Part shown: piece by piece, positions 45,025 to 52,040 of the stretch | Layout: every line of letters starts with the position of its first letter | How positions within the stretch are numbered: the first letter of the stretch is position 1 | Assembly (NCBI GenBank): GCA_009911065.1 | Contig: QXWR01000020.1 | Coordinates: 1-64,000, forward strand | Origin: Clostridiaceae bacterium | GTDB lineage: Bacteria; Bacillota; Clostridia; Lachnospirales; Lachnospiraceae | Direction of reading: 5' to 3' | DNA length: 64,000 nucleotides | Position numbers and translations under genes: made by a program | Notes under the pieces: model-generated | What the model was told of the DNA's origin: nothing | Seen by the model: only the letters and a program-made list of their open reading frames with translations | Databases searched by the model: none

Positions 45025-46023
45025 ATGGGATTTATTAGAGAGAGTATAATAAGTAAAAAATTATTGTTAGTATATTCAGAAAAAAATATTAGAGATAGAT
45101 GGGAAGGAAAAAAAGGTCAGTTGAATAATTCATCTCGAGAAGCCATTTTTGATGAGGTTATAGATAAGTGTGTTGATCGAAATTTTTTGTTGTTAGATTA
45201 TATGGATGTTACTATAGATAATATAGAATATTTAGCCCAAAAAGGTGTAGAGATAAAATCTTCGGAGTCAATTACTCTTAAGGAAAAAATAGAGATTTTA
45301 AAGGAAAAGTATAAAGAGTATGAAATAGAGATACAAGAATTGTTTGAGAAAAGTAAAAAGGATTATATAGAGGGCAGATTAGATATAAATAATTTTTTAA
45401 AAGATTATGAATTAACCTATTTAAAAGTAATTTGTTTATATGAGGAATATTTATGTGAAGAAAGGAAATTAGTTGAGAAAATAATAGATATATGGAATGA
45501 GGAACTGACAAATTGTAATGACTACATAAATGATGAAAATTATAAATTTTTAGTATATGCTACAGAGCTTGAGGCAGAAAATGTAGTAAAAAATGTAGTA
45601 AATAGCAATGCAGTACTTCATACAAGCTACATTACTTCAAAAAATGCGAAGACCTATCGTGATAGAAAATATGGATTAATTTATGAGCTTAAAAAAGATA
45701 ATCTTCTATTAATGAATAAGTCAGATAATCAGGTAGTAGACAAAAAAATAAAATTAAATTCTTATAAATTTTCATTAAATTCGGAATTTTTTTTTATAAA
45801 AAATGGTATAACGGAAGTAACGTGGACGGATTGGAAGATGGGAAGAACTTATCTGCCAGAACAACTATTATCTCAAGAATATAATGAGATAAATTTGATA
45901 AATAATGAGAATACGATACCGAAAGCAGTGTTTGTTTTTGAAAATGCAGACAAACAGTGGAAACAAGAGGCTGAGAAATTAGCAAAATTATTATCTTTGA
46001 ATGTATTAGAATTAAAAAGATGA
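45025..46023 (+). CDS. Unknown 332-residue protein in the toxin/immunity zone
   Basis: It has a good GGGGAG site. A charged, helical middle part (about 80-170, KEKIEILKEKYKEYEIEIQE) is probably a coiled coil. The C-terminal part (about 180-332) is alpha/beta with YITSKNAKTYRDRKYGLIYE and WTDWKMGRTYLPEQL. There is no signal peptide or membrane segment and no family I recognise. AT content is extreme even for this region, which suggests recent acquisition. It could be an immunity protein, a toxin or a defence gene. Confidence 0.6.
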   Translation: MGFIRESIISKKLLLVYSEKNIRDRWEGKKGQLNNSSREAIFDEVIDKCVDRNFLLLDYMDVTIDNIEYLAQKGVEIKSSESITLKEKIEILKEKYKEYEIEIQELFEKSKKDYIEGRLDINNFLKDYELTYLKVICLYEEYLCEERKLVEKIIDIWNEELTNCNDYINDENYKFLVYATELEAENVVKNVVNSNAVLHTSYITSKNAKTYRDRKYGLIYELKKDNLLLMNKSDNQVVDKKIKLNSYKFSLNSEFFFIKNGITEVTWTDWKMGRTYLPEQLLSQEYNEINLINNENTIPKAVFVFENADKQWKQEAEKLAKLLSLNVLELKR

Positions 46024-46149
46024 TATAGATCGTTATCCGTTTATTGTTTGGAAATTTTCCATAAAGGTTGTTTTCTAGTATTTTTAAACGGGTGATTAAA
46101 TTCTGTGATGTACAAACGGTTTATTAAAAAAGATTAGGAGAACAGAATT

Positions 46150-46578
46150 ATGTTAGATAGAATGTTAATTGAAATTGAAAGTAATAGAATTATTCGTGAT
46201 GCGCTTTTTAAAGATTGTGATATTGATGAATTATTAGATATGAGAGATGATAAGGAATTTGATTCTGAGTGGATAAGAGTATATAATGTTTTAAATAAAG
46301 CAAAAATAGAACATTATGAGAAAAAGAAGATTGATCAAATTCGAGAAAAAAGTTTCTTAAAAGTATACGATTTATTACAATCGAGTGATATAGCCAGTTG
46401 TGTTTCTGATGATTTTGAAATTATATGCAAGGCATATGTGACATGCTATGATGATGTATGGATTCATTCACTTATTATGTCATATATAAATGGAAAGTTT
46501 CCTTGTGGAAGATTAGAAAGAACAAACTATAATATAAAAGAATGCATAAATAAATTGTGTGAAAATAAAGGTTATTAG
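46150..46578 (+). CDS. Unknown small acidic protein, candidate immunity gene
   Basis: 142 residues after AGGAG. All-helical, acidic, with DCDIDELLDMRDDKEFDSEW and a C-terminal helix containing Cys residues. It is in line with the next small gene, 22 bases downstream. No recognised family. Confidence 0.55.
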   Translation: MLDRMLIEIESNRIIRDALFKDCDIDELLDMRDDKEFDSEWIRVYNVLNKAKIEHYEKKKIDQIREKSFLKVYDLLQSSDIASCVSDDFEIICKAYVTCYDDVWIHSLIMSYINGKFPCGRLERTNYNIKECINKLCENKGY

Positions 46579-46599
46579 AGATTATTAGAGGTTATATAG

Positions 46600-46827
46600 A
46601 TGAGTTTTGTTGATATAGTTAAAAAATATCAAAATAAATTATCAAATAAAGAAATTCTTTTCAAATATAGTTTGTTCTTTGAGGAAAGTGCTAAAAGTCA
46701 GTGTAAATTTGTTGTGGATGATTGGGAAAAATTAGAGGCCTTAAATAAGATTGTACTATATCCCATTCGTGATGTTTTTAAGATTTCGTGTCTTGACTGT
46801 AGGCAACGCAGTCCGATGGAAATTTAG
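46600..46827 (+). CDS. Truncated small protein, 3' end replaced by an inverted-repeat element
   Basis: The reading frame (MSFVDIVKKYQNKLSNKEIL) has a GAGG site and runs into the left arm of the inverted repeat at 46,787, which supplies the last 14 codons and the stop. The original C-terminus is therefore lost. Family unknown; probably a second member of the pair with the preceding gene. Confidence 0.45.
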   Translation: MSFVDIVKKYQNKLSNKEILFKYSLFFEESAKSQCKFVVDDWEKLEALNKIVLYPIRDVFKISCLDCRQRSPMEI

Positions 46828-46868
46828 ACAAGGAATGTTTTTATTATATATAATACAGTCAAGACACG
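46787..46868. repeat. 82-bp element with perfect 15-bp terminal inverted repeats
   Basis: CGTGTCTTGACTGTA at 46,787-46,801 is matched by its exact reverse complement at 46,854-46,868. The 52 bases inside are AT-rich at the right. No T-run follows, so a terminator is unlikely. A MITE-type insertion is the best guess; no certain target duplication was seen. A TTATC microrepeat (four copies, 46,895-46,913) lies shortly to the right. Confidence 0.6.
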
Positions 46869-47075
46869 GTGAAACATAATTGGTACAATCGATTTATCTT
46901 ATCTTATCTTATCATCTGGCTCATTGATAGGTTCAGCAGGTCCCTTTAAATTACGCTCATAATTGGAATTTATCTCATTCAAAATATCCTGTGCCAGAGC
47001 GTCTTTGGATATTTCAACATTTTTCGATAAATAATTTTTTGTAAGTTTATTTTGCATCATTTCATATGCATAGTC

Positions 47076-47759
47076 CTATATCCATAGCTTTAATAGCTTA
47101 TGACCATCCGATGTGTTTGCAACGTGAGCCAGAAACCAAGTGCCGCCGTTTTCATCACCTTGGTCGGTGCGGAGTGTTCTTTGTAGGTAGAATAAGATTT
47201 CATCAACATTAGCTGTCACTGGCGTAACCTCAGTTATATTTAAGGTACGATCAACAGACTTCACTTTATTGGATTTTGCGAGTGCTGTCTGGTATGCAAA
47301 TGCCTCCACTAATTGTTTATTTTCTTTTCTTGCATTGTTGGAAAGATTATAGTATATATCCAAATCAGGCATATTTTTTGTCAGATATACCTCCAAATAA
47401 GAATCTGTGAAATCCTCTAGGAGTTGATGAGCGCCTTTATCAATCGTAACTGTGCGTGCATTGGGATTGTTAAGGGACGCCGCCACTTTTTTACTATTTT
47501 GTTCAAAAAGCACGGATGCGTTCTCTGATGATAAATCCCTTTCAAAAGGATATTTCGTATCAAGATCGATTGCTGCTTTTGTACTCACACCGTCTTTTTT
47601 GATTACAACGCGAACCCGAGTCTTAACTTCTGCCTCATCCATCCTGTATAATTTTTCAGATTCTTGTGATTCATCACTTGCTGCAAATGCGGAAATACTT
47701 GAGGTCAGCACAAGTACACCAACGAGCAAAACTCCTATTAACCTTTTTTTCTTCAACAT
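47076..47759 (-). CDS. Secreted protein of unknown function, probably cut by an amber codon
   Basis: 227 residues from the ATG at 47759, nine bases after AGGAGG. A signal peptide (LKKKRLIGVLLVGVLVLTSS, cleavage near AFA) is followed by an extracellular domain without recognised family. The frame stops with TAG at 47,076-47,078, yet the same frame stays open for 58 more codons to 46,899 (DYAYEMMQNKLTKNYL, then DALAQDILNEINSNYE). The natural protein was therefore probably about 286 residues, or readthrough occurs. No partner gene is adjacent. Confidence 0.65.
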   Translation of the reverse strand: MLKKKRLIGVLLVGVLVLTSSISAFAASDESQESEKLYRMDEAEVKTRVRVVIKKDGVSTKAAIDLDTKYPFERDLSSENASVLFEQNSKKVAASLNNPNARTVTIDKGAHQLLEDFTDSYLEVYLTKNMPDLDIYYNLSNNARKENKQLVEAFAYQTALAKSNKVKSVDRTLNITEVTPVTANVDEILFYLQRTLRTDQGDENGGTWFLAHVANTSDGHKLLKLWI

Positions 47760-47783
47760 TAAGATAAACCTCCTTTTTGTCAT

Positions 47784-48266
47784 TGTTGAAACAGTTTGAA
47801 ATATTATTGTTGATCAACTTGTAGATTGATTTCTTTTTTTCTTATATTTCGATACAGATTCAATCGTAATTAACACCCATTTACAACTTTTGAAATTTCT
47901 TAAAATCTGATAAAATATAGTTATAAAAACAGCCTTTGAAAAGCAGAATCTTTAAGGTATAATAAACAGTAGATACAACCTTATTTTGTTATACGGAAAT
48001 TTGTTTGGATGTTTAAATTATACCATAAAGAAACCGAGTTTGTATGTTGTTTTTCAAAAGTAAAGAAATTGTAAACTTGTGTACCATACAGAATTGATAA
48101 AAGAAGAAGCAAAATATTTTTTAGATAGACATATAGCAAATTTTGTAAAGAATGAAACAGAATAGAAGATTCGAAAGATTTGAAAAAGTATATGAAATAT
48201 TGGAAGATATTCTTTTTGTTGAACAGCGAAAAGAAAAGAACCGACCAATGGCCAGAAGGAGGAATG
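47784..48266. other. AT-rich gap of about 480 bp without intact gene
   Basis: Only a short end of a frame is visible at about 48,076-48,165 (LIKEEAKYFLDRHIANFVKN, stop TAG), probably the tail of a lost gene. No RNA gene or clear terminator was found. The part before 47,900 is likely to contain the promoter of the secreted protein gene, but no box stands out. Confidence 0.4.
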
Positions 48267-49163
48267 ATGTCAGACAGTCGTCTATTTAAAATTTTATATT
48301 ATCTTTTACACAAGAAACGTGCCACGGCTCCTGAATTAGCAGCTGAATTTGAAGTTTCCCCAAGAACCATTTACCGTGACATAGAAGCATTGAGCAGTGC
48401 AGGTATTCCAATCTACGCTGAACCTGGAAGAAATGGTGGTATTTATTTATTGCAAGATTTTATTCTGGATCGAGCGCTGTTATCCGAAAAGGAAAGGCAG
48501 GAACTATTGACAACAATACAAAGCCTATCTGCCACAGGATATATGGGCGGAAAAGAAATGCTAACAAAGTTATCAGCCCTTTTCAATGTAAATACAAGAA
48601 ATTGGCTTGAAGTAGATTTTTCACGTTGGGGAAATTGTACTCATGATAATACAAAATTTAAAATGTTAAAAACAGCAGTAATTCAGTGCAGAGAAGTAAA
48701 GATCATTTATGAAAATACCAACAGTGAAAGAAGCAAACGAATCATTCAGCCATTAAAAATATCCTATAAGTCGAAAGAATGGTATGTGAAAGGGTTTTGC
48801 ATGGAAAAGCAAGACTTTCGCATATTCAAATTAAATCGTATCTTACAGTGGGAATTATTAGAAAATACATTTGTGCCAAGACCATATCCAGAACAAAGAG
48901 ATAATCTACAGTCAACCCATTCCAAACTTATCCTTTTGTTTTCAAAAGAAATTGCATATCGTGTTTATGATGAGTTTGACGAAACAGAAATTGAGCGTCA
49001 AAGAAATGGAGATCTGATGGTTTGTTCTGAAATGCCTGTGGATACATGGCTTATTGGCTATCTGCTTTCCTTTGGCGTACAAGTTGAAATCATAGAACCA
49101 AAATATTTAAAAGGTGTTTTAGCTGATCAGGCACAAGAAATTTATAAAAAGAATAAACCTTGA
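48267..49163 (+). CDS. YafY-type HTH/WYL transcription regulator, second copy
   Basis: 298 residues; two adjacent ATG codons (48,264 and 48,267) follow AGAAGGAGG, and I take the second. The helix-turn-helix APELAAEFEVSPRTIYRDIE and WYL-type domain (about 140-220, VKIIYENTNSERSKR, EWYVKGFCMEKQDFR) parallel the regulator at 40,108-41,058, with identical EVSPRTIYRDIEA. It lies upstream of, and in line with, the zinc-ribbon protein gene, and a palindrome begins at its stop codon. Confidence 0.9.
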   Translation: MSDSRLFKILYYLLHKKRATAPELAAEFEVSPRTIYRDIEALSSAGIPIYAEPGRNGGIYLLQDFILDRALLSEKERQELLTTIQSLSATGYMGGKEMLTKLSALFNVNTRNWLEVDFSRWGNCTHDNTKFKMLKTAVIQCREVKIIYENTNSERSKRIIQPLKISYKSKEWYVKGFCMEKQDFRIFKLNRILQWELLENTFVPRPYPEQRDNLQSTHSKLILLFSKEIAYRVYDEFDETEIERQRNGDLMVCSEMPVDTWLIGYLLSFGVQVEIIEPKYLKGVLADQAQEIYKKNKP

Positions 49164-49177
49164 CAAAAGATGTCAAG
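49159..49177. promoter_or_regulatory. Palindromic operator CTTGACA-N5-TGTCAAG
   Basis: A perfect 7-5-7 palindrome starts at the stop of the WYL gene and precedes the zinc-ribbon gene. Its left arm contains TTGACA, which may be a -35 box; TATAGT at 49,188-49,193 is at a spacing longer than usual. It is the likely binding site of the WYL regulator. The half-site TGTCAAG also occurs at 41,119 upstream of the PfpI-like gene. Confidence 0.6.
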
Positions 49178-49253
49178 ATATGTGTGTTATAGTAAATAAC
49201 ATAGCAACAAGTGATAGAAAACGGGAAACACACGTTAGAAAGAGGGTAAAAAA

Positions 49254-49547
49254 ATGAATGAAATGAGTCCAAAATTTTGTCAGTGTTGTGGTATGCCAAT
49301 GGGAGATACCAATGAACTGTATGGAACCAATGCTGATGGCAGCAAAAATGGGGAGTACTGCCAGTATTGTTTTGAAAGCGGTAGATTTACGTTCCATGGT
49401 ACAATGGAAGAAATGATTGAGATATGCGTACCGAATATGGTTGCTGCTAACCCAAATATGAGTGAAGAAGAAGCAAGAAAGATCATGCTTGAATGGTTCC
49501 CAACGCTGAAACGCTGGAAGAACGAATCAAGGTCCCTTAACAATTAA
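49254..49547 (+). CDS. Putative zinc-ribbon protein
   Basis: 97 residues. The N-terminus FCQCCGMPMGD and EYCQYCFESG give the four cysteines of a zinc ribbon, followed by TFHGTMEEMIEICVPNM and a helical C-terminus. This family of small zinc-ribbon proteins is commonly beside YafY/WYL regulators, as here. The biochemical role is not known. AAAGAGGG precedes the ATG. Confidence 0.88.
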   Translation: MNEMSPKFCQCCGMPMGDTNELYGTNADGSKNGEYCQYCFESGRFTFHGTMEEMIEICVPNMVAANPNMSEEEARKIMLEWFPTLKRWKNESRSLNN

Positions 49548-49573
49548 AATATTGTTCCGTTTGGAAGATAATA

Positions 49574-49599
49574 GGGGAAGCCAAATCATTGGCTTCCCC
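49574..49599. terminator. Terminator after the zinc-ribbon gene
   Basis: Arms GGGGAAGCCAA and TTGGCTTCCCC pair perfectly over 11 bases with a four-base loop, 26 bases after the stop. The T-run is weak (TTATAC). It may serve the converging panE-like gene as well. Confidence 0.75.
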
Positions 49600-49612
49600 T
49601 TATACATGCTAT

Positions 49613-49672
49613 CGAAACATAAAATTATCGAAACATAAAACGATCAAAACACAAAACGATCAGATCACAAAA
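49613..49672. repeat. Imperfect 16-bp tandem repeats
   Basis: About four units of the form CGAAACATAAAACGAT, with increasing divergence, fill the space between the terminator and the panE-like gene. No function can be given. They lie at the border between AT-rich accessory DNA and backbone genes. Confidence 0.55.
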
Positions 49673-49686
49673 CCATTTGTCCAAAA

Positions 49687-50601
49687 TCAGGACTTGCGTT
49701 CTTCCATCGCGTGAACCAGCTCTACAATCATGCGATGAGTGGGGGCAGGTACGCCGCATTTTTCCGAAGCGCGGACTACAGAGCCGCTGATGGTATTGAC
49801 TTCCGTCTTCCGTCCGTCTCTCAAATCTGCGCAGATGGAAGTAATGCCTTCGGGAGAACCAAGAGAGGTCTGCCGTACTTTTTCTGTAATCTCTTCCTCG
49901 TCTGCTTCCAGACCCAAACCATGGGCAACTGCCACCGCTTCATGAATCAGCTGCCGGGTGATTGCCCAAGCGTGCTCATTGTCGGCAATAAAGCCCATAG
50001 GAACCTGAAGAACGCCTGTAACAGCGCTTAAGGAAACATTGGTAAACAGCTTATTCCAGATCAGCTGGCGGATGTTTTCATGGATATGACCTTGGAAACC
50101 GCACAAATCCAGACATTCCTTCAATTTGGGAAGGAAATGATCGGTGTCGTCTGTCAACATGCCGATGTTGGTTTTGCCGGCTCCTCCTCTGCGGACGTGT
50201 CCCAATCCAAGGACTGCTCCGTTGTCCTCTGTGGTGCCGATTACAATGCGGTTTTCCGGAGCAAATTCACCAAGGATGTCTTCGTGGCCAGAGCCGTTTT
50301 GCAGTGTCATCAGGTATGTATTGGGACCAATGATGCCCTTATTGTTTCCCAAAGCTGCTTTGGAGAAGAGGGATTTGACAAACAGAATGACCAAATCCAC
50401 TGGTTCTACCCCTTGGGTGGAGGTGACGGCTGTGGGATGGTAGATCACGTCTTTTCCGTCCTCCTGAATCGTCAGACCGTTCTGATTAATGTGATCCACA
50501 ACAGCCTGATTGGTGTCAATGAGATAGACTTCATTGTGCAGAGATAAATGTCCGCCGTAAATGGAACCCATGGCTCCGGCGCCGATAACTGCGATTCTCA
50601 T
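49687..50601 (-). CDS. Ketopantoate reductase-like enzyme (PanE/ApbA family)
   Basis: 304 residues with the NAD(P)-binding GAGAMGSIYGGHLS at the very N-terminus and the family's KSLFSKAAL (catalytic Lys region), NGSGHEDIL and the C-terminal helical domain. PanE reduces 2-dehydropantoate with NADPH for coenzyme A. The neighbour is a cyclase/formamidase-like enzyme in one transcription unit, with no other panBCD gene, so the substrate may be another 2-keto acid. The ATG follows GGAAAGGAAGACAC. Confidence 0.9.
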   Translation of the reverse strand: MRIAVIGAGAMGSIYGGHLSLHNEVYLIDTNQAVVDHINQNGLTIQEDGKDVIYHPTAVTSTQGVEPVDLVILFVKSLFSKAALGNNKGIIGPNTYLMTLQNGSGHEDILGEFAPENRIVIGTTEDNGAVLGLGHVRRGGAGKTNIGMLTDDTDHFLPKLKECLDLCGFQGHIHENIRQLIWNKLFTNVSLSAVTGVLQVPMGFIADNEHAWAITRQLIHEAVAVAHGLGLEADEEEITEKVRQTSLGSPEGITSICADLRDGRKTEVNTISGSVVRASEKCGVPAPTHRMIVELVHAMEERKS

Positions 50602-50624
50602 AATGTGTCTTCCTTTCCGGTTGG

Positions 50625-51311
50625 TTAAGAGAACTCGGCCAGTCCTTCAATGGCATAGGCGCGAATGGGGCAGGAATCCAGTCCCTTGATGGGAAGGGGG
50701 CTGTAGGACATAAAGAAGACATCGGTATTTAACTCTTCCAGATTCTGCAGCACTTCCAGGAACACGATATTTTCTGCCATCAAAATATCATGGAACGGCT
50801 TTACGTCTTCATTGGAACTTTCAATGGAAACGCCGTCTCCAAAGCCTACACATTTCACCTTATGGTCTTTAAACCAGGTGGCGCTTTCTTCTCCCACAAG
50901 CAGACGCTTGTCCTCCTCAGTGTTGGTCTTGGGAGTGAAAGGCGGAATCTTGTAGGAGGAATCGATGATAACAATGTCCCCTTCTTTGATCTTGCCGGCT
51001 GTGGCCCGGTCCAGATCAGCAGCCGTAATGTGGGCGCGGGGAGCTACGGTATCCTTAAAGTCCACATAGATGGCTCTTCCAAGGAAGGTGGTCAGAGGAA
51101 GATCCGCAACGCTTGGCCAGTTGTCATCGTGATGATAGGGGCATTCACAGTGGGTCCCCAGATGACTGGTCAGGTCCATGATGGTGTGAAAGTCCGGGAT
51201 TGGTCCGCCGGTATTGAAACGGGTTAAGCCGCAGCGGCGGGACTCTGTTTTGGGGTCCAGAACTTTGGTCAAATCGACGACTCGAAGATTGCCTAATTGA
51301 TATACACTCAT
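50625..51311 (-). CDS. Cyclase family protein (kynurenine formamidase-like metal hydrolase)
   Basis: 228 residues with the family motif HLGTHCECPYHH (HxGTHxDxPxH type), the metal-binding signature, though Cys/Glu replace part of the usual Asp. Members hydrolyse cyclic amides and formamides. It lies 23 bp upstream of the panE-like gene on the same strand and is probably transcribed first. AGGAGG lies upstream of the ATG. The specific substrate cannot be read from the sequence. Confidence 0.88.
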   Translation of the reverse strand: MSVYQLGNLRVVDLTKVLDPKTESRRCGLTRFNTGGPIPDFHTIMDLTSHLGTHCECPYHHDDNWPSVADLPLTTFLGRAIYVDFKDTVAPRAHITAADLDRATAGKIKEGDIVIIDSSYKIPPFTPKTNTEEDKRLLVGEESATWFKDHKVKCVGFGDGVSIESSNEDVKPFHDILMAENIVFLEVLQNLEELNTDVFFMSYSPLPIKGLDSCPIRAYAIEGLAEFS

Positions 51312-51480
51312 TGTAAAGTACCTCCTGATTAATGTATTTAAAGTGCAATTTAGAAGTATTATACTGTATATGGGGGGCTGGGGTCAAGAGGTTTTGGTAA
51401 AATTGCGAAATGGATGAAAAATGGATGTTACTGCGCTGGTGCAGCAAAAAAGCGGCATCGGCGCAGTGGATGAGAAAGGA

Positions 51481-51915
51481 TTACTGGGCAGCCGCTTTGC
51501 TAAGAGCCGTTTCTATGGCTTGAAGCAGCGCCTGGGAGGTGTAGCGGGTTTCTTCCGGGTAGGTCAGATTTTTCGTAGACTGGGTTTCACAGATCTGCTG
51601 GGTCAGATTTTGCAGAGACGGCTGAACCAGCGGATACATGGTAGCCACGGAATCGCTAAGGGATACCACGGAAATGGAGTTGATTCGGTCCGAATCGACT
51701 GCTACTTCTACGTTGACTTCCTGAGAACCCAGTTTTAAAGAGGCAGAATACACGCCTGGTATGTAGGGAAGGGGTTCGGCAGAGACCGCTGCGTCTTTTC
51801 TTGGCCGAAACATGATGAAAAGAAGCATGACCAGCAAAATGCCCAGGCCGATAAAGATGGCGGTGTATATAATCTCTTTCATTCGCAGGACAACAATTTT
51901 GGTTCGTGAACTCAT
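51481..51915 (-). CDS. Membrane-anchored protein with FMN-binding-like domain
   Basis: 144 residues. One N-terminal transmembrane helix (about 14-36) is followed by a small domain with YIPGVYSASLKLGSQEVNVE and RYTSQALLQAIETAL, which follows the FMN-binding (RnfG-like) pattern. The usual SGAT flavin-attachment threonine motif is not present (LTYPEETRYTS instead), so flavin binding is doubtful. It lies alone, divergent from addB. Confidence 0.65.
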   Translation of the reverse strand: MSSRTKIVVLRMKEIIYTAIFIGLGILLVMLLFIMFRPRKDAAVSAEPLPYIPGVYSASLKLGSQEVNVEVAVDSDRINSISVVSLSDSVATMYPLVQPSLQNLTQQICETQSTKNLTYPEETRYTSQALLQAIETALSKAAAQ

Positions 51916-52040
51916 GGGTTAGCCCTCCGGGGTATGTTTGATATAATCTATTCTCAAGACAACGGATTTATGCTATCATGTTAGAAAGGAAATTGTTTTT
52001 GTGAACAGCAGCGATTTAGAAAAGGAGACGAGAAACGACC

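Noticed and set aside
49613..49672. Possible CRISPR-like repeat run
   Set aside because: Units of about 16 bp are adjacent without spacers and diverge quickly. No cas gene is in the window.
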